A DNA stretch of 64,000 bases from Bradyrhizobium sp. 170 (GTDB lineage Bacteria; Pseudomonadota; Alphaproteobacteria; Rhizobiales; Xanthobacteraceae), in the NCBI RefSeq assembly GCF_023101085.1, contig NZ_CP064703.1, positions 8,778,501-8,842,500 on the forward strand. Direction: 5' to 3'. Shown here in pieces: positions 27,485 through 37,011 of this stretch (positions are counted from its first letter, which is position 1; each line of letters begins with the position of its first letter). The position numbers and the translations under genes were made by a program. The notes beneath the pieces were generated by a model. That model saw nothing but the letters and a program-made list of their open reading frames with translations. It was not told where the DNA came from and made no database searches.

Positions 27485-28738
27485 ATGGGCCGCCTCGTGA
27501 TGAAATTCGGCGGTACGTCCGTCGCCAATATCGACCGAATCCGCAACGTCGCGCGTCACGTCAAGCGCGAAGTCGACGCCGGGCACGATGTCGCTGTCGT
27601 CGTGTCGGCCATGGCCGGCAAGACCAACGAGCTGGTGGAGTGGTGCCGCGACGCCTCACCGATGCATGATGCGCGCGAATATGACGCCGTGGTGGCGTCC
27701 GGTGAACAAGTGACCTCGGGCCTGCTCGCGATCACGCTGCAGGGCATGGGCATCCAGGCCCGGTCCTGGCAGGGCTGGCAGATCCCGATTCTGACCTCCG
27801 ACGCCCACGCCTCGGCGCGGATTCTGGAGATCGACGGCACCGAGATCAGTGCCCGTTTCAAGGATCGCAAGGAAGTCGCCGTTATTGCCGGCTTTCAGGG
27901 CATCAATCCACAGACCAACCGAATCACCACGCTCGGGCGCGGCGGCTCGGACACCTCGGCGGTGGCCATTGCGGCCGCGATCCGCGCCGACCGCTGCGAC
28001 ATCTATACCGACGTGGACGGCGTCTACACCACCGATCCGCGGGTGGTTCCCAAGGCGCGGCGGCTCGACAAGATCGCCTTCGAGGATATGCTGGAACTGG
28101 CGTCGCTGGGCGCCAAGGTCCTGCAGGTGCGCTCGGTGGAACTCGGCATGGTGCACAACATGCCCGTGTTCGTCCGTTCCAGCTTCGACAAGCCCGAGGA
28201 TATCGACCCGCACGGCACGCCGCCGGGCACGCTGATCTGCAGCGAGGAGGAAATCATGGAAAGCCACGTCGTCACCGGCATCGCCTTCACCAAAGACGAA
28301 GCCCAGATTTCCCTGCGCCAGATCGAGGACAAGCCCGGCGTTGCGGCCGCCATCTTCGGGCCGCTGGCGGATGCCAACATCAATGTCGACATGATCGTCC
28401 AGAACGTCTCCGAGGACGGCAAGACCACCGATCTTACCTTCACCGTTCCGGCCTCCGACTATAACCGCGCCCGCGACACCATCACCGCGTCGAAGGGCAA
28501 GATCGGCTATATCAGGCTCGACAGCGCCACCGACGTCTCCAAGGTCTCGGTGATCGGCAGCGGCATGCGCAGCCATGCCGGCGTCGCGGCGAAGGCGTTC
28601 AAGGCGTTGTCCGAACGCAATATCAACATCCGCGCCATTACCACCTCCGAGATCAAGTTTTCGGTGCTGATCGACGCCGCCTACACCGAACTTGCGGTGC
28701 GCACGCTGCACACGCTCTACGGGCTCGACCAGGCCTAG
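27485..28738 (+). CDS. lysC: Aspartate kinase
   Basis: This 417-residue enzyme phosphorylates aspartate, the entry to lysine, methionine, threonine and diaminopimelate synthesis. The kinase domain begins with VMKFGGTSVANIDRIRNVA, and TTLGRGGSDTSAVAIAAA holds the nucleotide-binding loop. Two C-terminal ACT domains start near residue 265 (VTGIAFTKDEAQISL; VSVIGSGMRSHAGVAAKAF), where lysine and/or threonine probably inhibit. The length matches the single-chain family. It diverges from the PH-domain gene. Confidence 0.96.
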   Translation: MGRLVMKFGGTSVANIDRIRNVARHVKREVDAGHDVAVVVSAMAGKTNELVEWCRDASPMHDAREYDAVVASGEQVTSGLLAITLQGMGIQARSWQGWQIPILTSDAHASARILEIDGTEISARFKDRKEVAVIAGFQGINPQTNRITTLGRGGSDTSAVAIAAAIRADRCDIYTDVDGVYTTDPRVVPKARRLDKIAFEDMLELASLGAKVLQVRSVELGMVHNMPVFVRSSFDKPEDIDPHGTPPGTLICSEEEIMESHVVTGIAFTKDEAQISLRQIEDKPGVAAAIFGPLADANINVDMIVQNVSEDGKTTDLTFTVPASDYNRARDTITASKGKIGYIRLDSATDVSKVSVIGSGMRSHAGVAAKAFKALSERNINIRAITTSEIKFSVLIDAAYTELAVRTLHTLYGLDQA

Positions 28739-29064
28739 GACGATTTTCTCTCAAATTAAGCGCATGATCTGATCGCCGAACCGGTGGCGTTTTGGCAGCC
28801 CCTGCGCTTCGCTGGCGCAGCATTGGCTCTGACACACACGTTATTGCTTCTGGCAGGCGTTTTGCTTGGCAAAGCAAGCCTCGATTGGCTATACGGCCTG
28901 TGAGGTGGGTTGCCGCAAACTGCACCGCGGTTTTGGCGATCCCGATTCGGCCGGGATCAGGTGCTTGCGGCCGCGCCGAATGAATAAAATTGTTGTTTTT
29001 CGTGCGTTTCACGCCAGCCGCCGGCGACCCGGCGGCCTGGACTCGCGGGGGAGGATACCAGCAC
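28739..29064. other. Intergenic region lysC to ptsP
   Basis: No gene is supported in these 326 bases. A perfect small stem (ctgcgc/gcgcag near 28801) lacks a T-run. The phrase aagcgcatgatctgatcg near 28759 looks like a fragment of a dispersed repeat. A gggggagg ribosome binding site ends the region. Confidence 0.45.
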
Positions 29065-31332
29065 ATGCGGAGCGCTTCGGGAGGCCCCCGCGTCTTGTTG
29101 AGACGGCTCCGCGAAACCATGGCGGAGCAGGTCTCGGCCCAGGAACGCCTGGACAAGATCGTGGTGCTGATCGCGGCCAACATGGTGGCCGAGGTCTGCT
29201 CCTGTTACGTGCTGCGCATCGATAATACGCTCGAACTTTATGCCACCGAAGGTCTAAACCGCGACGCGGTGCACCGGACGGTGCTGAACGCGCATGAGGG
29301 CCTGGTCGGCCTGGTCGCCAGTGAGGCGAGCCCGCTCAACCTCTCGGATGCGCAAAACCACCCGGCGTTCTCGTTCCGGCCTGAAACCGGCGAAGAAATC
29401 TACCATTCGTTCCTCGGCGTGCCGATCCTGCGGGCCGGCAATACGCTCGGCGTGCTGGTCGTCCAGAACCGCGCCAAGCGCACCTATGTCGAGGAAGAGG
29501 TCGAGGCGCTGCAGACCACCGCCATGGTGCTGGCGGAAATGATCGCCTCCGGCGAACTGGCGGCGCTGGCGCAGCCCGGCGCGGAACCGGCGGCGCGGCA
29601 TTCCCTGCACAAAACAGGCGCGATCCTCTCCGACGGCATCGCGCTCGGCCACGTCGTGCTGCACGAGCCGCGCGTCGTCATCACCAACTACATCGCCGAG
29701 GACCTGCCGAAGGAAATCAAGAAGCTCGACGCGGCGCTGACCAAGCTGCGCGCCGACCTCGACCGCATGCTGGAGCGCGGCGATGTCGCCGACAGCGGCG
29801 AGCACCGCGATGTGCTGGAAGCCTACCGGATGTTCGCCAACGACCACGGCTGGTCGCACAAGCTGCATGAGGCGGTCGCGACCGGCCTTACCGCGGAAGC
29901 CGCCGTCGAGCGCGTGCAGTCGGACACCCGCGCCCGCATGCTGCGCTCGACTGATCCTTACCTGCGCGACCGCCTGCACGATCTGGAAGACCTCGGCCAT
30001 CGCCTGATGCGGCAATTGGTGGGACAGGATCATGCGCCGTCGCGTGAACAGCTTCCCGAGAACGCCATCCTGATCGCGCGCGCGATGGGACCGGCGGCGC
30101 TGCTCGACTATGACCGCAAACGCCTGCGCGGACTGGTGCTGGAGGAAGGCACCGCAAACTCCCACGTCTCGATCGTGGCGCGCGCGCTCGGCATTCCCGC
30201 CGTCGGCGAAGTGCCGAACGCCCCCGGCATCGCCGATCCCGGCGACGCCATCATCGTCGACGGCACCTCGGGCTCGATCTATGTCCGCCCGTCGGCCGAG
30301 ATCGAATCGGCCTATGCCGAGCGGGTGCGGTTCCGCGCCCGCCGCCAGGCGCAATATGCCGCGCTGCGCGACATGCCCTGCGTGACCAAGGACGGCCAAA
30401 AGGTCGAGCTGATGATCAATGCGGGTCTCGTGATCGACCTGCCGCATATCGACGACACCGGTAGCGCCGGCATTGGGCTGTTCCGCACCGAGTTGCAGTT
30501 CATGGTCGGCCAGAGCCTGCCGCGCAGCTCGGACCAGTTGGCGCTCTATCGCACCGTGCTGGATGCCGCGGGCTCCAAGCCGGTGACGTTCCGCACCCTC
30601 GATATCGGCGGCGACAAGGCGCTGCCCTATATGGAGACCGTGGTCGAGGAAAATCCCGCGCTCGGCTGGCGGGCGATCCGGCTCGGGCTGGACCGGCCAG
30701 GGCTATTGCGCGGCCAGATCCGCGCGTTGCTGCGGGCCGGCGGCGGCCGCGCGCTGAAGATCATGTTCCCGATGATTTCCGATGTCGCCGAATTCGACCA
30801 GGCCAAGGCGATTGTCGAGCGCGAGCTGACCTATTTGCGCCAGCACGGCCATGCGCTGCCGGAACGGATCGACGTCGGCACCATGGTGGAAGTGCCGGCG
30901 CTGCTCTATCAGCTCGACGAACTCTTGAAGAAGGTCGATTTCGTCTCCGTCGGATCGAACGACCTGTTCCAGTTCATGTTCGCGGTCGATCGCGGCAACG
31001 CCAAGGTTTCCGAACGGTTCGACACCATGTCGGCGCCGATCATGCGTGCGCTGCGCGACATCGTGCGCAAGGCCGATGCGGCGAAGAAGACGGCGTCGCT
31101 CTGCGGCGAGATGGCCTCAAAGCCGCTCGGCGCGCTGGCCCTGATTGCGCTGGGTTACCGCTCGCTGTCGCTGTCCGCCACCGGGCACGGTCCGGTGAAG
31201 GCCATGATCCTCGACCTCGACGCCAAGAAGGCCGAGGCTGTCATCATGCCGCTGCTCGACGCGCCGGCCGGCAGCGTCTCGATCCGGAAGAAACTGACGG
31301 AATTCGCGGAAGCCGAGGGGCTGTCGTTGTAG
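29065..31332 (+). CDS. ptsP: Phosphoenolpyruvate-protein phosphotransferase PtsP (enzyme I-Ntr)
   Basis: This 755-residue first component of the nitrogen phosphotransferase system takes phosphate from PEP and passes it to NPr. An N-terminal GAF domain (about 20-165) senses small molecules. The PEP-utiliser N domain, the mobile domain with the phosphorylated His near 367 (GTANSHVSIVARALGIP), and a TIM barrel (GIGLFRTELQFM, RTLDIGGDKALPY, SVGSNDLFQFMFAVDR, LCGEMASKPLG) follow. ATG 29065 is preceded by gggggagg and is preferred to an upstream frame opening at 28990. In rhizobia this pathway tunes nitrogen, carbon-storage and potassium responses. Confidence 0.95.
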   Translation: MRSASGGPRVLLRRLRETMAEQVSAQERLDKIVVLIAANMVAEVCSCYVLRIDNTLELYATEGLNRDAVHRTVLNAHEGLVGLVASEASPLNLSDAQNHPAFSFRPETGEEIYHSFLGVPILRAGNTLGVLVVQNRAKRTYVEEEVEALQTTAMVLAEMIASGELAALAQPGAEPAARHSLHKTGAILSDGIALGHVVLHEPRVVITNYIAEDLPKEIKKLDAALTKLRADLDRMLERGDVADSGEHRDVLEAYRMFANDHGWSHKLHEAVATGLTAEAAVERVQSDTRARMLRSTDPYLRDRLHDLEDLGHRLMRQLVGQDHAPSREQLPENAILIARAMGPAALLDYDRKRLRGLVLEEGTANSHVSIVARALGIPAVGEVPNAPGIADPGDAIIVDGTSGSIYVRPSAEIESAYAERVRFRARRQAQYAALRDMPCVTKDGQKVELMINAGLVIDLPHIDDTGSAGIGLFRTELQFMVGQSLPRSSDQLALYRTVLDAAGSKPVTFRTLDIGGDKALPYMETVVEENPALGWRAIRLGLDRPGLLRGQIRALLRAGGGRALKIMFPMISDVAEFDQAKAIVERELTYLRQHGHALPERIDVGTMVEVPALLYQLDELLKKVDFVSVGSNDLFQFMFAVDRGNAKVSERFDTMSAPIMRALRDIVRKADAAKKTASLCGEMASKPLGALALIALGYRSLSLSATGHGPVKAMILDLDAKKAEAVIMPLLDAPAGSVSIRKKLTEFAEAEGLSL

Positions 31333-31386
31333 CGAGGCTCGGTCCCGACAACGCCACCTTCCCTTTCGCCCCGTGAGAACCATGCC

Positions 31387-32466
31387 ATGCTACCCGAAGC
31401 CAAACTCGATATCTTGCTCGCCCACCACGCCTCGCTGGAAGCTGAGCTGCTGGGTCAGTTGAATTCCGAGAAATACGTCCAGATCACGCGCGAACTTGCC
31501 GAGCTCAACCCGCTGATCGACGCGGCGAAAGATTATCGCGCGGCACGGGCCGAGATTGCGGGCGCCGAACAGCTGCTGGCGGATTCCGCCACCGATCCGG
31601 AAATGCGCAGCATGGCCGAAGCCGAGCTCGAAACGCTGCAGGCGCGCGTGGCCGAACTGGAGCAGAAGATTCGCGTGGCGCTATTGCCGAAAGACGCCAT
31701 GGACGACCGCAACGTGATGCTGGAAATCCGCGCCGGCACCGGCGGTGACGAAGCATCATTGTTCGCCGGCGACCTGTTCCGGATGTATGAGCGGTTTGCC
31801 GCCTTGCAGGGCTGGAAGGTCGAGGTGATCTCGGCCTCCGAGGGCACCATGGGCGGCTTCAAGGAAATCATCGCCGAGGTGCAGGGCCGCGGCGCGTTCG
31901 CCAAGCTGAAATTCGAATCCGGCGTGCACCGCGTGCAGCGTGTACCTGATACCGAGACGCAGGGGCGCATTCACACCTCCGCCGCGACCGTCGCCGTGCT
32001 GCCCGAGGTCGAGGACGTCGACGTCGACATCAAGAACGACGATTTGCGGATCGAGACCATGCGCGCGCAGGGCGCCGGCGGTCAGCACGTCAACAAGACC
32101 GAATCAGCGATCCGGATCACCCACATCCCGACCGGCATCGTGGTCATGATGCAGGACAGCCGCTCGCAGCACAAAAACCGCGCCTCCGCGATGAACATCC
32201 TGCGCTCGCGCATCTACGACGCCGAGCGCCAGCGCGTCGACGCGGCGCGCTCCGCGGACCGCAAGGAGAAGGTCGGCTCCGGCGACCGAAGCGAGCGCAT
32301 CCGCACCTATAATTTCCCGCAAGGCCGCGTCACCGACCACCGCATCAACCTGACGCTCTACAAATTGCCGCAGGTGATTTCGGGCGAAGCGCTGGGTGAA
32401 CTGATCGACGCGCTGACGACCGAGCACCAGGCCGCCCAGCTTGCGGCACAGGGCGCGGCGGCGTGA
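31387..32466 (+). CDS. prfA: Peptide chain release factor 1
   Basis: RF1 recognises UAA and UAG and triggers peptide release. The 359-residue length is standard. Landmarks are [20 protein letters not shown], the codon-recognition region [19 protein letters not shown] with the RF1-type PxT-like context, and the catalytic GGQ at 231-233 ([12 protein letters not shown]). The C terminus carries [17 protein letters not shown]. The methylase for its GGQ glutamine, prmC, follows downstream beyond a repeat. Confidence 0.97.
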   Translation: MLPEAKLDILLAHHASLEAELLGQLNSEKYVQITRELAELNPLIDAAKDYRAARAEIAGAEQLLADSATDPEMRSMAEAELETLQARVAELEQKIRVALLPKDAMDDRNVMLEIRAGTGGDEASLFAGDLFRMYERFAALQGWKVEVISASEGTMGGFKEIIAEVQGRGAFAKLKFESGVHRVQRVPDTETQGRIHTSAATVAVLPEVEDVDVDIKNDDLRIETMRAQGAGGQHVNKTESAIRITHIPTGIVVMMQDSRSQHKNRASAMNILRSRIYDAERQRVDAARSADRKEKVGSGDRSERIRTYNFPQGRVTDHRINLTLYKLPQVISGEALGELIDALTTEHQAAQLAAQGAAA

Positions 32467-32478
32467 GGACCGCCTCCT

Positions 32479-32597
32479 CGTCGTCCCCGCGAAAGCGGGG
32501 ACCCATACGCCGCGGCCTCTCAATATGGGCGGTGGTCGACACCTCCCGTAACAATAAATGCTTGTGGTTATGGGTTCCTGCATTCGCAGGGACGACG
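32479..32597. repeat. Bipartite palindromic repeat, family B copy 3
   Basis: The element begins cgtcgtccccgcgaaagcgg with cccatacgccgcggcc inside, and ends gtggttatgggttcctg plus cgcagggacgacg. The left and right arms come from slightly different sub-types (cccc versus cctg). It separates prfA from prmC, two functionally coupled genes read in the same direction. Confidence 0.85.
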
Positions 32598-32617
32598 TCG
32601 AGATTGTGGCCCGCCAC

Positions 32618-33499
32618 ATGAACGATTTCGCCCACCAGACCATCGAGACCGCCCGGCGTGTCCTCGCCGCGCAGTTCAAATCCGCCGCCATCGAATCCGC
32701 CGAGCTCGACGCGCGGCTTCTGATCGGTCACGCACTCGGCCTCGACTTGACCGGCTTGATCACGGCCGCACAGCGCCAACTCACGCCGGACGAATCGGCG
32801 AGCATCGAAGCATTCGCCCGCCGTCGCCTCGCCGGTGAACCGGTCGCCCGCATTCTCGGCGAGAAGGAGTTCTGGGGTCTGCCGCTGCAACTCTCGCCCG
32901 CGACGCTGGTGCCGCGGCCCGATACCGAGACGGTGGTCGAACTGGCGCTGGAACTGTTGCGCGCCGGCGGGAACCTCGATCGCCGATTGCGCATCGCCGA
33001 TCTCGGCACCGGCTCCGGCGCAATCCTGCTGGCGCTTTTGTCCGAGCTGCCGGCGGCGCGAGGATTCGGGACCGACATTTCGCAAGCCGCCTTGCAAACC
33101 GCCGGGACCAATGCAGTTCGCGCGGGGCTGTCGGATCGCGCGACGTTCATCGCGTGCGACTATGCGAACGGACTAACCGGCCCGTTTGACCTGATCGTTT
33201 CGAATCCGCCCTATATCCGCTCGGCGGACATCGATGGTCTGGCGGCGGAGGTGCGGAATCACGATCCCCTGGCCGCACTCGATGGCGGCCCCGACGGGCT
33301 GGACGCCTACCGCGCGCTGATCCCTCAGGCGGCGCGCCTTCTGGCAGCAGGCGCCCCCCTCGTTGTGGAAGCCGGACAAGGCCAAAGCGGCCCTATCCAG
33401 GCTTTGATGGCTGCCGCAGGGTTAATGCCTGTGATCGCCCCCAAAGCCGATCTGGCAGGCATTCCGAGGGCCGTCGCGGGCCACAAAATGGCCCGATAA
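32618..33499 (+). CDS. prmC: Peptide chain release factor N(5)-glutamine methyltransferase
   Basis: This 293-residue enzyme methylates the glutamine of the GGQ motif of RF1 and RF2. It has the N-terminal helical domain (ELDARLLIGHALGL), RILGEKEFWGL, LVPRPDTETVVELAL, SAM motif I IADLGTGSGAILLAL, and the catalytic NPPY at 196-199. The frame continues upstream into the repeat (from 32558), where it would encode repeat-derived peptide. The ATG at 32618 begins the conserved domain and is chosen. It lies downstream of prfA. Confidence 0.95.
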   Translation: MNDFAHQTIETARRVLAAQFKSAAIESAELDARLLIGHALGLDLTGLITAAQRQLTPDESASIEAFARRRLAGEPVARILGEKEFWGLPLQLSPATLVPRPDTETVVELALELLRAGGNLDRRLRIADLGTGSGAILLALLSELPAARGFGTDISQAALQTAGTNAVRAGLSDRATFIACDYANGLTGPFDLIVSNPPYIRSADIDGLAAEVRNHDPLAALDGGPDGLDAYRALIPQAARLLAAGAPLVVEAGQGQSGPIQALMAAAGLMPVIAPKADLAGIPRAVAGHKMAR

Positions 33500-33986
33500 A
33501 GTCCTTTTGGAACGCAAAAAAACCCCTTGGAATATTCCCCGGGAGCGACTACGTTCCGCTTACAACATCGGTCCAGGGTCGCTGGCCCCGTAAGTTTACA
33601 CGGGTGAGGCCAGAGTTCTCGAAACGAGAGCCCGCCGGATGAAAGGTTCCAAAACGCAGGTCGAATTGAGCGCAATAGCTGGAGCTGTGCTGCTCTCGAC
33701 CGCAAAGCGAACGAAAGCCTGATATTGCGCTTGAAGACTTACGCAACAGCCACTCACGCGAAGCCGTCACGCAAGACGATTAGGCTGGTTTTGGCAGGCT
33801 GAATGATTTGGTCCGGCGCGCGGTGAACGCGGCCGGTTGGGGAACGCGTCTTTGTTGAACGCGATGGTTGGCGAAATCGACGACATGAATTCGAACGGCA
33901 TCGTGATTCGGTGCGCCTGAGCGCGCCGGGTCGGATCAGGCTACGACGGCAACTGCATAACTTCAGGGCTGGAATAAAGGCGAGAC
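33500..33986. other. 487-base gene-free region upstream of the DUF4167 gene
   Basis: Reading frames here are short and lack family features or ribosome binding sites. A tctcg/cgaga stem lies near 33618, but no terminator or known riboswitch is recognisable. The region may hold a long 5' leader, a small RNA, or only promoters. Confidence 0.5.
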
Positions 33987-34742
33987 ATGAGAAACGGTCA
34001 GAACAACAAGCGGATGCGTAACCGGAATAATAACAACAATAACAGCAACAATAATAACCGGCGCGGTCAAAACCCTATGACCCGGGTGTTCGAATCGAAC
34101 GGGCCCGATATCAAGATCCGCGGCACCGCCTCGCACGTCGCCGAAAAATACGTTCAGCTGGCGCGTGACGCGCGCTCTTCCGGCGACCCGGTCGCGGCCG
34201 AGAACTACTACCAGCACGCCGAACACTATTTCCGCCTGATCGCAGCCGCCCAGGAGCAGTTCCGGCAGAACCAGCCGCAGCCGCGCGTCGACAACGAGGC
34301 GCCGGCGACGGAAGATGGCGACGACGAGGGCGAGAGCTTCTCGCATTTCGGCCAGGAGCCGGGCTTCGTCCCGCAGCAGCCGCAGCCCTACATCCGCGAC
34401 AACAATCCGCGTGAACAGCGCGGCGAAGGTCAGTCCTACCAGCGCGACCAGCAGCCGCGCGAGCATCACCGCGAACGCGAGCAACGCGAGCATCGTCCGC
34501 AGCCGCAATATCAGCCGCAACCCCAGCCGCAGCCGGTGATTGCCGATACCGGCGGCGTCGATCGCCTGCCCTCCTTCATCACCGGCCCGCAGCCGCAGGT
34601 GAACGGCACGCCCGGCGGGTATGAAGAGGGCCGTGGCGGCGAGCGTTTCCCGCGCCGGCGCCGCCGGCCGCATGGTCCGCGTCCCGACGGCATGGCCGCG
34701 CCTGCCGCGCCCAGCGAAGATTTCAATCCGGGGAATGAGTAG
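33987..34742 (+). CDS. DUF4167 family protein with asparagine-rich start
   Basis: This 251-residue protein starts with an Asn/Arg low-complexity run (RNRNNNNNNSNNNNRRGQN). The conserved DUF4167 core follows (about residues 30-90): TRVFESNGPDIKIRGTASHVAEKY and AENYYQHAEHYFRLI. The remainder is Gln/Pro/Arg-rich and probably disordered, ending with RRRRRPHGPRPDG-like basic sequence. The family is typical of alphaproteobacteria, and its function is unknown. The basic, disordered ends suggest nucleic-acid or ribosome association, but that is inference. Confidence 0.9.
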   Translation: MRNGQNNKRMRNRNNNNNNSNNNNRRGQNPMTRVFESNGPDIKIRGTASHVAEKYVQLARDARSSGDPVAAENYYQHAEHYFRLIAAAQEQFRQNQPQPRVDNEAPATEDGDDEGESFSHFGQEPGFVPQQPQPYIRDNNPREQRGEGQSYQRDQQPREHHREREQREHRPQPQYQPQPQPQPVIADTGGVDRLPSFITGPQPQVNGTPGGYEEGRGGERFPRRRRRPHGPRPDGMAAPAAPSEDFNPGNE

Positions 34743-34756
34743 CTTCGGACAGGTTT

Positions 34757-34855
34757 CGTAGGGTGGGCAAAGCGTAAGCGTGCCCACCAACTTTCTCGCA
34801 AATATCCCGAATAAGCTGGTGGGCACGGCGCATGCGCGCCTTTGCCCACCCTACG
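34757..34855. repeat. Palindromic intergenic repeat, family C copy 2
   Basis: The ends cgtagggtgggcaaag and ctttgcccaccctacg match the copy at 24826-24924; inner arms cgtgcccacca and tggtgggcacg pair. It lies between the convergent DUF4167 and methyltransferase genes. Confidence 0.88.
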
Positions 34856-34864
34856 ATTCTGAGA

Positions 34865-35611
34865 TTACACCTTATCCCTCGTCGCCGTCGATGACGGCAC
34901 CAGCACCGGCTCCAGCGATGGAATCAACCGCGTGCGTTCGCGGCCCGCGGGGATCGCGCGATAGACCTGTTTGGTCGCTTCCACGATATGGACGCCAGCG
35001 AACGGCAGCGACAGTGCTGCTCCAACGCGCTCCCACGCCATCGCCGAGCGCAAAAACCAGCTATTGCCGACCGGCGGCAGGAACAGCGCCTCGCCCCACG
35101 AAGCCGGCGTGAACCAGGTCTGCCGCAGCAATTGCGTGATCTGCGCACGCGAATAGGGCCGGCCGTGACCGAACGGCGTATTGTCGGTGCGCGTCCATAC
35201 GCCGCGCCGGTTCGGGATCACCGCGATCAGCCGGCCGGACGGCGCCAGCACCCGCCACACCTCGCGCAGCAAGCGCTCCGGATCGTCAGACATTTCCAGC
35301 GCGTGGACCAGCAGGATCCGATCCACCGCGGCGTCCGGCAGCGGCATCGAAAATTCATCGATCAGGGTCGCCAGCGCAGGCCGCGCGGTCGGCCATTTCA
35401 ACACGCCCTGCGCCGCCGGCATGAAGGCGATGCAGCGTTCGGAATCCTCGCGAAACAGGCCGAGATAGGGCGTCGGGTAACCGAGCCCGAGCACGCGCTG
35501 CCCCGCCGCATCGGGCCAGCGCGCCCGGATGCCGCGGTTGATCAGCTGGCGCGCCACGATGCCGAGGCGTCGCGAATAGAAATCGCGGAGGTCGATGACG
35601 TCGATGGTCAT
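34865..35611 (-). CDS. Class I SAM-dependent methyltransferase
   Basis: This 248-residue methyltransferase has a weak motif I (RVLGLGYPTPYLGLF) and clear later motifs (AAVDRILLVHALEMSDDPERLLREVWRVLAPSGRLIAVIPNRRG). The protein is the type found beside gloB in alphaproteobacteria. Its substrate is not known. The start at 35611 is 120 bases from the divergent gloB start. The tail is not conserved. Confidence 0.85.
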   Translation of the reverse strand: MTIDVIDLRDFYSRRLGIVARQLINRGIRARWPDAAGQRVLGLGYPTPYLGLFREDSERCIAFMPAAQGVLKWPTARPALATLIDEFSMPLPDAAVDRILLVHALEMSDDPERLLREVWRVLAPSGRLIAVIPNRRGVWTRTDNTPFGHGRPYSRAQITQLLRQTWFTPASWGEALFLPPVGNSWFLRSAMAWERVGAALSLPFAGVHIVEATKQVYRAIPAGRERTRLIPSLEPVLVPSSTATRDKV

Positions 35612-35731
35612 GGCATCAATCTACCACAGGGCGTTTCGTTGCGGCGCGCCGAAAATGGCATTGCCGCGCAAGCGTTAACGCCATATTTCTTTGGAATTAA
35701 TGGGGCCGAAAGCCTTAACCACGGAGCTATC

Positions 35732-36499
35732 ATGGCCGCGGAAATTCGCACCTTCACCTGTCTCAACGACAATTTCGGCTATTTGATCCACGATCCCGCA
35801 ACCAAGGCCACCGCATCGATCGACGCGCCGGAAGCCGCCCCGATCATCAAGGCGCTGGAGCGCGAGGGCTGGACGCTGACCGATATTCTCGTCACCCACC
35901 ACCATCACGACCATGTCGGCGGCGTCGCCGAACTGAAGCAGAAATATAATTGCCGAGTCGTTGCCCCCAACGACAAGTCCACCAAGATCGCCAATGTCGA
36001 CCTGCGCGCGGCCCATGGCGACGTGATCAAGGTGGGCAGCCTGCTGGCGCGGGTGCTGGAAACGCCCGGCCATACGCTCGATCATATCTCCTACGTGTTC
36101 GATACCGATAAGGCGCTGTTTGCCGCCGACACGCTGTTCTCGATCGGCTGCGGCCGGGTGTTCGAGGGCACCTATCCCATGATGTGGGATTCGCTGCTGA
36201 AGCTCCGCGCGCTGCCGGACGATTTCAAACTCTATTGCGGTCACGAGTATACGGCATCTAACGTCAAGTTCGCGCTGACAGTCGATACCGACAATCCCGC
36301 ACTGAAGGCGCGCGCCGAGGAAGTGACGCGGCTGCGTGCGGAGAACAAGCCGACGATCCCGGTGCTGCTGGGTGAGGAGAAGAAGACCAACGTCTTCCTG
36401 CGCGCCGACGAGCCGTCGGTGGCGGCGAAGCTGCACATGAAGGGCGCCAGCGCGGCCGAGGTATTCGGCGAACTCCGCGAACGCAAGAACAAGTCCTGA
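35732..36499 (+). CDS. gloB: Hydroxyacylglutathione hydrolase (glyoxalase II)
   Basis: This 255-residue metallo-beta-lactamase-fold enzyme splits S-lactoylglutathione to lactate and glutathione in methylglyoxal detoxification. Metal ligands sit in TDILVTHHHHDHVGGV (about residues 50-65), TPGHTLDHISYVF and YCGHEYTASN. The C-terminal substrate domain includes PALKAR and FLRADEPSV. The ATG at 35732 follows an acggag ribosome binding site. The frame is open far upstream, but over the divergent methyltransferase. The stop overlaps the next start (TGATG). Confidence 0.96.
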   Translation: MAAEIRTFTCLNDNFGYLIHDPATKATASIDAPEAAPIIKALEREGWTLTDILVTHHHHDHVGGVAELKQKYNCRVVAPNDKSTKIANVDLRAAHGDVIKVGSLLARVLETPGHTLDHISYVFDTDKALFAADTLFSIGCGRVFEGTYPMMWDSLLKLRALPDDFKLYCGHEYTASNVKFALTVDTDNPALKARAEEVTRLRAENKPTIPVLLGEEKKTNVFLRADEPSVAAKLHMKGASAAEVFGELRERKNKS

Positions 36500-36933
36500 T
36501 GGCGCTGCCGAAGAAAGCCGCCGACATCATCGCGCGGCTCGAGCTGAAGCCGCATCCGGAAGGCGGCCATTATCGCGAGACGTTTCGCGATATCAGCGTG
36601 GACGCCGATGGACGCTCGCGATCGACCGCGATCTATTTCCTGCTGGCGCGTGGCGAACACTCGCACTGGCATCGCATCGACGCCGTGGAGACCTGGCACT
36701 ACTATGCGGGCAGCGCCCTGACGCTGCGAATCGCGGACGAGAACGGCGAACGCAGCATCAAACTCGGCACCAATCTCACGGCCGGCGAAACCCCGCAGGC
36801 GGTCGTGCCCGCGCATGCGTGGCAGGCAGCCGAAAGCACCGGCGACTGGACGTTAGTCGGCTGCACTGTTGCACCCGGATTCGAATTTGCGAAATTCGAA
36901 CTCGCGCCAAAGGATTGGACTCCTCCGCGCTGA
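36499..36933 (+). CDS. Cupin domain-containing protein (DUF985)
   Basis: This 144-residue cupin of the DUF985 family has the conserved start IIARLELKPHPEGGHYRETFR and the cupin strands HSHWHRIDAVETWHYYAG, with likely metal ligands among the histidines. The C terminus is FEFAKFELAPKDW. The substrate is unknown. The ATG overlaps the gloB stop (TGATG), so the two are translationally coupled. Confidence 0.9.
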   Translation: MALPKKAADIIARLELKPHPEGGHYRETFRDISVDADGRSRSTAIYFLLARGEHSHWHRIDAVETWHYYAGSALTLRIADENGERSIKLGTNLTAGETPQAVVPAHAWQAAESTGDWTLVGCTVAPGFEFAKFELAPKDWTPPR

Positions 36934-37011
36934 AACAGCCGATCGGAAATCGGGTGGGTTTCACACGCCCGCGCACATAGTTTCTGGCCTCGCAGCAAGA
37001 GGAGCGGAAAA

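Noticed and set aside
28795..28830. Terminator after lysC
   Set aside because: The ctgcgc/gcgcag stem is only six pairs and is not followed by a T-run.
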